64,000 nt of DNA from Falciphora oryzae (taxonomy: Eukaryota > Ascomycota > Sordariomycetes > Magnaporthales > Magnaporthaceae): the NCBI GenBank assembly GCA_000733355.1, contig JNVV01000011.1, positions 114,679 through 178,678 on the forward strand, read 5' to 3'. The translations under genes were made by a program, and so were the position numbers. Of this stretch, positions 22,656 to 32,173 are shown piece after piece. Position 1 is the stretch's first letter. Each line of letters starts with the position of its first letter. A model generated the notes under the pieces. The model was given only the letters and a program-made list of their open reading frames with translations, had not been told where the DNA came from and made no database searches.

Positions 22656-24003
22656 ATGACTACACAGGCCCCCGCTGCCGCCGCCGTATCGGCCGTGACC
22701 AAGCACACTCCCGGCACCGACGAGTCTTGGCACGGCAAGATTACTCCGGAGGGGCCCTTCCCTCCCGAGAAGGGGCGGTACCGCCTCTACGTCGGTACGC
22801 TAAACTTCTCAGCCGGACGGCCCCCCCGACGACCGCGTTCCACATGCTTGCTCCTGACGGCATACAGGCCTCTTTTGCCCCTTTGCGCACCGGGCTTTGA
22901 TCGTGCGCAACCTCAAAGGCCTGCAGGAGTTTCTGCCTGTCACTGTAGTGAAACCATACCCCAAGGGCGACGAGAACGGCTGGCCGGGCTGGAGGTTCCC
23001 CACTTCGGCCGATGAGTACCCCGGCGCCGACCCGGACCCGCTGTTCGGCGCCAAACACCTCCACGAGATCTACTTCAAGGACGACCCGCAGTACAAGGGC
23101 CGCTACACCGTTCCTTTGCTCTGGGACGTGAAGAACTCCGTTGCCGTCAACAACGAGTCACTAGAGCTGTTGCGCGACCTGCAGACCGCGTTCGACCCGC
23201 TCCTGCCTGAGGGGAGCCCCGAGCGGGGCCTAACACTGTACCCGGAGCCGCTCCGCGCCGAGATCGACCGCATCGGGGCCTGGATGCAGGACCACCTCAA
23301 CGTCGGCGTCTATATGGCCGGCTTCGCCGAGACGCAGGCTGAGTACGACGAGCACGTGCCCTACGTCTTTGCCGCGCTCAACATCCTCGAGCGCATGGTG
23401 CACGCCAACGGCGGGCCGTACCTCCTGGGCAGTCAGCTGACAGAGCTGGACGTACGCATGTATGCGACCCTGATCCGGTTCGACACGGTGTATGCGCAGC
23501 ACTTCAAGTGCAACCTGGGCATGATCCGCCACGACTACCCGCAGCTGCACAACTGGCTCAAGAACCTGTACTGGAATGTGCCCGCGTTCCGCGAGACGAC
23601 CGACTTCAAGCACATCAAGGAGAACTACACAAAGTCACACCACAGCGTCAACCCGCGCGCCATCACGCCCATGGGGCCATGGCCCCACGTCGAGCAGGGG
23701 TACGAACCGGACGTGACCAAGGTGCCCGTCGGCGGCGTCAAGATGCCATGCGTGGTGGAGCTCGAGCCTGTGGTTCAGGGGAAAGCCCGGGCAGGAACTG
23801 CGGCTTCCCAACCGGTCAACTCCAGCGAGAGGCCTCCTTTTGGAGACGATGAGAGGCCTGTTCTTGGTGACGAACGACCTGCTCTCGGGGCCGGTAGGCG
23901 ACCTCTGGAAGACGACAGGCGGCCACTTGGCGATGAAAGACGGCCGCTTGGAGACGAACGACGTCCTCTTGGAGATGACCGACGGAGTCTGGGGGAGAGC
24001 TAG
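22656..24003 (+). CDS. Xi-class glutathione S-transferase / glutathionyl-hydroquinone reductase with repetitive tail (2 exons, 424 aa)
   Basis: Exon 1 is 22656-22794 and exon 2 is 22868-24003. The intron falls just before the active-site loop, which reads LFCPFAHR (Cys about residue 50; CPWAHR in most relatives). ECM4/GHR-type landmarks follow: WPGWRFPTS, a YTVPLLWD thioredoxin-fold strand, the GGPYLLG and LTELDVRMYATLIRFD helical-domain signature, and YTKSHHSVNP with ITPMGP. Such enzymes reduce glutathionyl-hydroquinones in the cytosol. After about residue 355 the protein has an extra tail with degenerate 8-residue RRPLGDER-type repeats, not part of the known fold. The Trp-to-Phe change next to the catalytic Cys is conservative. 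Confidence 0.88.
23826..23999 (+). repeat. 24-bp coding minisatellite in the GST C-terminal tail
   Basis: About seven degenerate 24-nt units encode 8-residue repeats of the form RRPLGDER or close variants, ending two codons before the stop. Units near the 3' end are most alike, as expected for recent expansion. The encoded peptide is highly charged and probably disordered. Confidence 0.75.
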
Positions 24004-24519
24004 ATATTCCCTCACGAGACGCCCGTAGTGCCAGGTAATACAGCCTGAGGGTTGCACGTGGGCACACTTGTAAACCAGGATTGGAAGCTAACCAGATACA
24101 ACAGACAACCCCAACGAACACTGGGAGCCGTGCAGGTGGATCGGCGACGTCGCCAGCGGGATAATCGGCCTGTGCCAAAAGACCGGCTGTCTCTGGCGAG
24201 ACCCATGACCGTCGCAGGTGGTAAACCGTTGTCGGCCGGGGCTACTGCTAAGCCCACAGCAAAGGGAAAAGGGGTATATGGCGGTCGTTGTCTTGGAGCA
24301 GGAACGCCACTAAAATGACACGCAAGTTTTGCTACATAAACACCGATGCGCATCGGTTCGAGAACGATCCTGTTTCGTTTTCATCGCCGGAATTTGGTAT
24401 CATATATAGCCGGTATATATCGAAGCAGCAATCCCCGTCTGCGTGGAACTCACAGCTCTCGCTTGTGTTGAAGGATCATCAGCTTGGCTCCTTTTTGTCC
24501 GCACCATGCAATTCTTGTA
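24004..24519. other. Intergenic, no supportable gene
   Basis: Downstream flank of the GST gene up to the inverted-repeat element. Nothing recognisable. Confidence 0.5.
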
Positions 24520-25369
24520 AGTCGGAGCACCCCCTGTCCGGCACCCCCCCTTTCCGGCACCCCGAATACATACAAACTACTACTTTTTCAAACAGCAATT
24601 AAAAATCGTATAAAAATCGGAAAAATACAAAGTGAAAATAATTATAAAGTTTAAAAGGAGATTTTTAAAAGTTTGCATATAAATTAAAATATATACAAAT
24701 ATACGGAGGGTATTTTTAAATTTAAAATAAAAATAAAAAAATGCATATAAATTGTAACGTGGTTCACAAGTGAGTGGGACACACAAGCGAGTGGGACACG
24801 TGCAAAATGCATACTAAACAGCGATTTTTTACATTTAAATAGCTCGGCCAATTTAAGCCTATATTTAACCAAATTTGAACAGGTTATATTTAACGAAATA
24901 GAAAATTTAATTTAATTTTCTAGGATTTTTACTATTACTCCTTTTAGGTTAGTTTGAAATTTTATACAGTGTATTATACAGTGTGGCAAACTAACCTTAA
25001 AAGGGTAATAGTAAAAATCTAAGAAAATTAACTTAAATTTTCTATTTAGTTAAATATAACCTGTTCAAATTTGGTTAAATTTGGGCTTAAATTGGCCGAG
25101 TTATTTAAATGTAAAAAACCGCTGTTTAGTATGCATTTTGCACGTGTCCCACTCGCTTGTGTGTCCCACTCACTTGTGAACCACGTTATGTTTAAATTCA
25201 CTTTTTCGAATTTATACCATTAAAAAGCCCTTTTTTTGCTTATCGAATAATATAACGTTTACATTTGTACGATTTTTATACGATTTTTAATTGCTGTTTG
25301 AAAAAGTAGTAGTTTGTATGTATTCGGGGTGCCGGAAAGGGGGGGTGCCGGACAGGGGGTGCTCCGACT
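24520..25369. mobile_element. TA-flanked MITE-like element with 100-bp terminal inverted repeats
   Basis: The left end AGTCGGAGCACC at 24520 and the right end GGTGCTCCGACT at 25369 start an inverted repeat of about 100 nt (24520-24619 and 25270-25369) that looks essentially perfect, including a run of seven C against seven G. Both ends are flanked by TA (24518-24519 and 25370-25371), the target duplication of Tc1/mariner and Fot1/pogo elements. Each TIR has two CCGGCACCCC motifs, possible transposase sites. The interior is very AT-rich and has no ORF. A second palindromic element is inserted inside it (24757-25186). Confidence 0.88.
24757..25186. mobile_element. Nested 430-bp palindromic MITE
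   Basis: Two 200-nt arms (24757-24956 and 24987-25186) are inverted copies, about 95% identical by eye, around a 30-nt centre. The ends are ACGTGGTTCACAAG and its complement. The element is flanked by its own TA duplication (24755-24756 and 25187-25188), so it inserted separately into the outer element. Near each end two direct motifs, AAGTGAGTGGGACAC and AAGCGAGTGGGACAC, lie in tandem. No ORF is present, so it must have moved with an outside transposase. Confidence 0.87.
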
Positions 25370-25820
25370 TAGTGATTACACGATTGGATTTCACAGCCGG
25401 GTCGAGAGCCAAGATACGGCGCGAGAAGGGTTCGCAACGATGAGCGTAAGCAATATATCTTTAGCGAATGCAACCTCGCCGCCCTTCCTGGCTTCGTTAC
25501 ACTTGTATCACACCACCACGGCGCGTATAGGTACCTGCGTATGCAGGTTGGTAGTGGTCTCCATCCGCCAGCTGAAAGGACCGGTCTGTTTGCTTCCATA
25601 TTTCCTCCTTTGGGGGCGAGAATAATGCCCATTTTATAACATTTACCATCCCGCAGCCTGATCCTTGGTTTCAGTCACGTCACCTCCTTTCACCCAGGTC
25701 GCATCCTTTTAACCAAGTCACTCCTTCTCTACTGCTTTGGGTGCCCCAATATCTGTTCCACATCCTGCCAAAAAAAAAAAAAAAGAAATCATCTCTCCTC
25801 TATCGGTAAATATCGCCACA
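25370..25820. promoter_or_regulatory. Upstream region of the SRPBCC gene
   Basis: Holds a poly(A) tract near 25770-25785 about 35 nt before the start codon, probably in the 5' UTR, and CCTCCTTTCACCC / CATCC pyrimidine stretches. No clear TATA box. Confidence 0.35.
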
Positions 25821-26486
25821 ATGCATCTAACAAAGACCCTGCGCACCCTCGCGCTCTGCGCCACAATCAACCGCTCAGCCTGTGCCGTCACCAACACCGA
25901 CCGGGCCACCGCTGCAAACGCGATCGACTGGGCTTCGCTGCGCTGCCCGGGCGAAGGCGGCGGCAACCTCCCCACGCCAACCTACGGGACTGAAAAGGCC
26001 GTCTTCCAGATCTGCAGCCAGGTCGTCATCAACGCCAGCCCCACGGCCATCTACAACGCCATCCTCGACTTCCAGTCGTACCCGCGATGGAACAGCTTCG
26101 TTTTGGGCGTGGCGCTGCCGCCCGACGTGGCCAAGACGCCCGACGACCTGCACACCGGCGCCGCGTCCATGTTCACGACATGGGGGATCCTCCCGCTCAT
26201 CAACACCACCAGCGTCGAAATCATCACCGCCATGGAGCCGCAGCTGGCAGGCGGCCACCGCATGGTGGCGTGGCGGTCCGACGACGGCGCCGGCGGCGCC
26301 CTCCACCGCGCCGAGCACCCGACCATCCTTGCGGACCTGGGGGACGGGACGACGATGTCGATCTCGTACGAGCCTTACTACGCTGGCCTGGCTACGGGTG
26401 TCATTGCTGCGCTCAAGCCGACACTGCAGAAGTTGTTTGAGCAGCAGAATCTGGACTTGAAGGCGTACGTGGAAGGGTTGAACTGA
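25821..26486 (+). CDS. Secreted SRPBCC (polyketide cyclase/START-like) protein (221 aa)
   Basis: A single exon starting at an ATG after CCACA. The first about 20 residues (MHLTKTLRTLALCATINRSA) resemble a signal peptide ending near ACA. The body has the SRPBCC entry pattern: FQICSQVVINASPTAIYNAI followed by DFQSYPRWNSFV, then alternating strands and a long C-terminal helix. SRPBCC folds bind hydrophobic ligands in a deep cavity; fungal members are found in metabolite clusters and as lipid-transfer-like proteins. No catalytic residues are assignable. It lies between the nested transposon and the solo LTR, 0.7 kb from the isocyanide synthase gene, so membership of that locus is possible but unproven. 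Confidence 0.75.
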   Translation: MHLTKTLRTLALCATINRSACAVTNTDRATAANAIDWASLRCPGEGGGNLPTPTYGTEKAVFQICSQVVINASPTAIYNAILDFQSYPRWNSFVLGVALPPDVAKTPDDLHTGAASMFTTWGILPLINTTSVEIITAMEPQLAGGHRMVAWRSDDGAGGALHRAEHPTILADLGDGTTMSISYEPYYAGLATGVIAALKPTLQKLFEQQNLDLKAYVEGLN

Positions 26487-26765
26487 AATGGGCTGTGTGG
26501 GACCACGGGCTGTTGGATGATGCAGCCGGGGGATCCAGGGTCAGGAAACAACTAATAATACTATCTTCGGCTAACTCATAGTTGCTCCGACATGCTGGAA
26601 GTTACAAAGCTTACGGGGTTTTTATAATGAAATCGGGAAAGGCATAATCATCTAGTTCAGTCGACAATACCCTTCTTTGAGATGTAGTGGATGGCGACAA
26701 GTCATGGGTTGTAAATTTTACGTATTCTTCCGAGCAAAAAAATGTTTCAGAGAAAATACTCTAAT

Positions 26766-26997
26766 CGTTGGACCTCGTTGTCCGGCGCATGCACTCGGAG
26801 GGAGCCGGAGGAAGGGAGCAGGGAAACGGCCCTTTGGTGATCTACTTCGTGTATATATAGCCGCCTCCTGCTCCCTCTGGCAAATAGATTCCTTCCACCT
26901 TATGCACAATACAGAAACCACTTCTACGGATCCCAACGGTCGTTGTTCATCATTTTTAGAGATCTCCGCGCCTGCAGGAGAGACACTCCTATTGACA
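26766..26997 (+). mobile_element. Solo LTR with target-site duplication CTAAT
   Basis: A shortened, mutated copy of the LTR at 1-300. It starts CGTTGG and ends TTGACA (from TGTTGG and CCAACA by transitions) and keeps the internal blocks CCCTTTGGTGATCT and GTATATATAG. The five bases CTAAT lie directly on both sides (26761-26765 and 26998-27002), a perfect target duplication. This proves transposition followed by LTR-LTR recombination. The transitions fit repeat-induced point mutation, but the sample is small. Confidence 0.88.
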
Positions 26998-27205
26998 CTA
27001 ATCGGTGATGAACAAAGGCCTTTGAGAGGTTGAAGTAGGAAGGGGTTAATTATGAATATGAAAATGCAGCTGACTTTGTAATATAGACAGACTGGGGAAA
27101 CAGGAGCGACTCAAGGCCTCCATCTACATAAGAAACTGTAATCGACGCCAAAAAAAATGTTTACAGCAAAGAAACTTCTAAAATGTTGTCACGCGCAACC
27201 CCTAC

Positions 27206-29235
27206 TTAGTCAAAATGGATCCTCCAAAGCTCCCTGTCACTGCCGCCGACAAAGTCGCTCCTCGTATGCATCGCCAAGACGTTATCACTGACGAGCAGAT
27301 CACCAAGCTCCCAGGAATGCCAGTAGCACACCCGCCTGTCGTGCAGCAGCCCGTCTATTACCTCGCAGATCCACCTGCTCTCCTCCCCGCTCACCCCCTC
27401 AATCGTCACCTCGGTCGGGTCGAAGACGGTGCGCGACTGCGGCCACGGCTCGTGGTACCTCAGGCATGGGACGCCCGTGGTCGGGTGCCGCACGACGAGC
27501 GGCAGTCCGGCCAGGCGCGTCGCGTCAAACGACGCCGTCGACACGGACCAGGTCAGCCCCTCCAGCAGCGCGAGCGGCACGTCCGGCGGCAGCTTCTCGA
27601 ACAGAAGCCTGGACCCGGAGAAGAGCGTGAAGCCCGTGTCGGGCGGGGACGGCGTCGCGCCGGCGAAGAACTGGAACCTCGGCGGGACCGACACCATTTG
27701 TTTTGAGCCGTCTTCCAGCGTGCGCGCCTCCGTCTTGAACAGGCCGTCGTAGTGGAACGGCATCCACTCGGCTGACAGCACGTTGTTGAGCCCGCGCGCC
27801 TCGGCGCCCCGGTCCTTGACCTCGAGCACTAGGCCGAACTTCCACGGCAGCGGCTCGCCCAGCTCGCGCGCTTTGGCCACGAAGGCGTCGCGGTCCGTCG
27901 TCCCCGCGAACCCGCGCAGCACCACGGGCGAGTTGTGCTCTGACAGGCCGCGCACCCGCGCCGCGTCGACGTCCGCCATGGACAGGGACCCGGGCCCGGC
28001 GGCGGGCCGGATCAGCCAGCCGGAGGGGTACAGCGGGGTTGCGGCGATGCGGGGCAGCGGCGCGGAGGATCCCTGCTGCTGTTGCTGCTGCCAGTTGAAC
28101 AGGTCCGACTTTTCGCGGAAGAAGCTGGGTCTGTCATCCTCGTACACGAGCTCGTACTTGCTGCCCTCCGCCTCGAACACGTGCCGCGGCCCCGAGTGCA
28201 CCGTGCCGTCCAGGTCGACGGCGACGGCCGAGTGCCAGGGCGTCGTGTAGACGGCGCTGGACGTGGGCAGCAGCTGGACGGGGATCTTGGAGCGCCCCGT
28301 CGCGCAGTGGATGGAGAGGCGAACGTGGCCCGGGAAGCGCGAGCGTACGGCGCGCGCGAAGGCGTCGCCCCGCGTCAGCATGCGCTTAGCCACGGCGCTT
28401 ATCTCGCGCTTGAAGGCCGCCTTGGACAGGTTGGGCGGGTAGCTGTGGCGCAGGTCCGTCGCGAGGAAGCGCAGGTAGCCGCGGTAGGTCAGGCACGTGT
28501 CGTTGTTGGTCGCGACCTCGCGCGCCGGGTCGTAGTCGGGCCGGCCGAAGGAGTCGACGAGGGACTGGCGGAAGGCTCCTGCGTTGCGGATGTAGGTGGC
28601 CTCATCCAGGGTCTTTTGCTGCTCCGCTTGGCCTGCGGTGTGGACCAGATCCTTGATGCGCGAGAAGCCGATGTGCCTGTGCCCCTTTGCGGCGGCGAGG
28701 CTGCGGAGTGCCTGTCCGTAGGCCCAGACGTCCCGGTCGGGAACACCCAAAAGATCTGTGCTGGCGGTTAGAGTCCACGCTCTAGATCTTCCTCCTATCC
28801 GACAGGTGTCGGATGTTGCTCACCGTTATACACAAGACCATCAGAGACGATCAACAGCTCCGCCCCTGGCTTGTAGATGTCTGCTATCGAGGCGCACATC
28901 CCATCTAGGTGCGCCAGCGCAAGCTCCTCTGCCATGTCTGACAGCTGCCCGAGCACCTTTTCCCTCGAGTTTGGAGACTTGAAGGGAAACGACGGGAGGC
29001 ACATGCGCACCGGCTCGCCCGCGCGCACCTGCTCGGCGACGCAGGGAAGGAAGTTGTCGGCCGTGGTGCCGGCATCATCATCTGCGCCAGCAGGACTCCT
29101 CAGCATGTACTTGTCGAGCCTGCAGAGTATCCTGGAGGCCGTTTGGGTAGCCACATCGTTAGCGGCGCTCCCGTTCGCCGGGGCCGTCCCAGGGGAATAG
29201 TTTTCCCGAGAAGTCTCTCGAATTAGAGCTGGCAT
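27206..29235 (-). CDS. Isocyanide synthase - TauD dioxygenase fusion (2 exons, 653 aa)
   Basis: Exon 1 is 29235-28824 and exon 2 is 28755-27206, joined by a 68-nt GT-AG intron that restores VYNDLLGVPD. Residues about 60-340 match the Dit1/PvcA isocyanide synthase family: RMCLPSFPFKSPN, SDGLVYN, then CLTYRGYLRFLATDL, HCATGRSKIP and TPWHSAVAVDLDG. After a six-Gln linker (about 360-365) comes a TauD-like Fe(II)/2-oxoglutarate domain with the HxD pair in PFHYDGLF (His about 472), a distal His in LAMHTRSDF and an Arg in RELWRIHFD. ICS enzymes convert an amino-acid amine to isonitrile using ribulose-5-phosphate; fungal ICS-dioxygenase fusions occur in xanthocillin-type pathways. The amino-acid substrate cannot be read. 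It is divergent from the FAD hydroxylase. Confidence 0.88.
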
Positions 29236-30033
29236 TTTTCTTGCTTTTAAAGGGACAAACGAAAGCAGAACGCAGGGGATGGGTAGGTTATAATGGTTAC
29301 ACGGAGTATCTGCTGACTTGGGAGGGTAGCAGCGGTCCCCGAAGGTGGCCTTTTATACAACACCGTCGGCCAGACACGGCCAAGTCGCCATTCCCAGGGT
29401 ACACGCCGCGCGCATTCTCATCCAATCACCATCCCCTCAGGGGGCATCGAGCGGTGCAGCGAGTGACGCCATTCACCCTCCGATTATCAACCAGGTTTCA
29501 AGTGCGCTGGTGTTTGTTTCCACCTTCCCACAAAAAAAAGAAAGAAAAAAAAAACCCTACGCCGAAACCAGCGGAGGGTCCCGTGGCGACAGCGAACTTG
29601 ACATAGCCGAGTGGGATGCCGAGAATCTGGAAGCCGACGTGGAGCCGGCCGCGACGTTGCGGCCGGAAGGACGCCCTCAACGCGCCCCCTCTTTCACCTG
29701 CCGGTTCGTGCTTGGCAAGATTGGCGATGGCAGTGCAGCAAGGCAATGCATTATCTGATGGGCATATTGGCCACTACAATCTACCCCACAAATGGACCGA
29801 AGTGGTTACTAAAGTGGGAAGCCGACGCGACGGTGTCGTACTGCCGGCCCAAAAAAATCTGCCACCATGCCGTCAAGTGGTGGCTTCATCATGTCGAATT
29901 CTGGGAAGGTGTGATTGTTTATTTGTCAGCTGGGTGCCCCTCGAGGGATGTATATACTCCATTCACTCTGTCAATGTTTCCCAAGTGGCCCCTAGGGGGG
30001 CATCTTTTGGCAGGCACCTGGCCACTTGGCACC
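29236..30033. promoter_or_regulatory. Bidirectional promoter of the ICS-TauD and FAD hydroxylase genes
   Basis: On the minus strand TATAAAAGG (29349-29357) lies about 115 nt before the ICS start. On the plus strand TATATA (29951-29956) lies about 80 nt before the hydroxylase ATG. The 0.8-kb space has no supportable gene, so the two genes probably share control elements, as is common in biosynthetic clusters. Confidence 0.6.
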
Positions 30034-31125
30034 ATGGGCTCACTCGACGACGAGATTTCTGTGGATATCGCTATCCTAGGCGGCAAGTTCTGCGCTAGCC
30101 ACATATGCCCAAAAAGGGCAACGCCGTGTATCACGTCAGATCTTTGTGCTAACGACAAAGCGCCGACACATTCAGGCGGCCCTACCGGACTATTCGCGGG
30201 GCTGTTGGCTGAAAAGCTCAGTCTCTCCGTGTGCATCGTAGGTGTGTCACGAGCGCAATTTATTCCTCCCCCGACCCCTAGCTCTGCTGACCACCAAGGT
30301 GCGATGTTCGTGCAGACAGCAAAGATGGACCCCTGAAACTCGGCAGGGCGGATGCGCTCAACGCCCGTTCGCAGCAGTACCTTGAGGTAGCCGGCTTGCT
30401 GGACGAGCTGTTGCCACAAGGCATTACCTGCAATAGTAAGTGCCACTGCTAAATCGGGTGATGCCGGGGGTACTAACCAGAGGAACCGCAGCAAGCTCGA
30501 CATTTGCAGATGGCGAGATGAAGTCGCGGCAGAGCGAGTGGTGGACAAGCATCGAGCACTGCCACCGCAAAAACTTCCTCATGCTCTCCCAGCCCGTCGT
30601 CGAAGCAGCGCTTGTGTCGCGCCTGCGCACCCGCGTCCTCTACAGCGACAGCGTAGCGGCCGTCCACGAAACCGGGACGACGGGCGTCACGGTCACGACC
30701 GCCAACGGGCGCACCATCCGCGGCGCCTTCGCGGTGGGCGCCGACGGGGCGCGGTCGACGGTGCGCGGGCTGCTCGGCATCTCCTTCACGGGAACCAAGC
30801 CCGAGATGGAGTGGGCCGTGCTCGACACCTTCATCGACTCGGACTTCCCGCTCGACCCGGGCCGCCGCGAGATCATCACGCTGCAGCTTGACGGCATGAG
30901 CCGCGTCGCGTGGATCCCGCGTGAGAGGGGGCTGGCGCGGTTTTATGTGCTGCTCGGGAGCGGCGTGGAGATCACGCAACCGAACGCTGAGGAGGAGATC
31001 CGGCGGCACATGGCGCCGCACCGCGTCGAGTTTAAGCGCACCGAGTGGTTTAGCACATTTGAGGGTAGGCGTCCACCTGCAAAGCTGTGCGCTGCTTTGT
31101 CCTTTGCTGACTTTTCCCCCCTTAC

Positions 31126-31162
<37 letters not shown>

Positions 31163-31898
31163 AGTCAAGGAGCGCATCGCATCCTCCTTTATCTCCCCTG
31201 GTGGCCGCGTCTTCCTCGCCGGCGACGCCGCGCACGTGCACTCCGTCAACGGCGGGCAGGGGCTCAACACCGGGCTAGCTGACGCGTTTGCGCTTGCTTG
31301 GAGGCTTGCCGCCGCTCTGAAGGGATCCAGCCTGGACGCCAGCTCCAAGACCACGGGGGACCTCCTGCGCAGCTACGACCTGGAAAGGCGGACGGTCGCG
31401 CAGGGCGTCATCGACGTGGCAGCGGCGCTGGTGCGGGACACGACGCGCACCGCCAAGGAGTACGTGAGCACGATCCAGAGGAACGCCGGCTACATCACGG
31501 GTATGGGCGTGGCCTACGACGGGATCGGGTCGCCTCTGGTCCAGAAGTCGAGCCGCGGACCCTGGACGGCTGGGCGGCGGTGCCCGGACCTCAGGCTTCA
31601 GCGTGGCGACGGCTCAGGGGTGGAGAGGCGGCTCTACGAGCTGCTGGAGTATGGGGAGACTGTGGTTGTGCTGGTTGGGAGACACGCCAGAGACAGTCAG
31701 CCTGGTGTTAGCAAAACGGCATACAGCAAAAACATGCGTGTACTGCGACTGCTACCACCCAGTGCATCAACGACGCTAGATGGGGCAGATGAAGAGAGGC
31801 AGAGCGTGTGGATATCGGATACTGTCAGCGAGACGGACAATTTTGTTGTAACAGTAAGGCCAGATCTGTACGTTGGATCTGTAGAAGGCAGTGTATAG
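30034..31898 (+). CDS. FAD-dependent aromatic hydroxylase (PHBH-fold monooxygenase; 5 exons, 513 aa)
   Basis: Exons: 30034-30082, 30176-30241, 30316-30435, 30492-31064 and 31165-31898, all in phase. The first intron uses a GC donor (GCAAGT ... TTCAG). Splicing it builds the dinucleotide-binding loop AILGGGPTG. Other flavin motifs are VGADGARSTVR and AGDAAHVHSVNGGQG near residue 290, with ADALNARSQQYLE in between. Such enzymes hydroxylate aromatic rings using NAD(P)H and O2. Intron 4 has 35 consecutive A directly before its CAG acceptor in place of a pyrimidine tract. A piece of exon 5 (31501-31724) also occurs in a DPP III intron. Shared promoter with the ICS-TauD gene suggests a common pathway. 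Confidence 0.87.
31127..31161 (+). repeat. 35-nt poly(A) tract at an intron 3' end
   Basis: An uninterrupted A run fills the last part of intron 4 of the FAD hydroxylase and abuts CAG. Its length is likely to vary and may contain assembly error. Confidence 0.85.
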
Positions 31899-32173
31899 GT
31901 AAGCGACCAGGAAGACACATATTGAATATACCCATAGACCACACGCAAGCCGATTTACCCAGCAGTCAGTTTTCCTTGTGGCCATGTAGTAGCCTCGCCG
32001 AGAAAGGTCTCGGAGCCTTCTCAAATCTTCGCAGAAGCTCCATTTACAGCTTCCTTGGCTGCGTCCCCATTGGTCCCTTCGGTGTGATCGCCATTCACCT
32101 TCGACCCTGCGCTCTTGTCACCCAGGATAACCTCCTTGAGCCTGTGATGCTCAGCATGTCAGCAAGGCCGGAA

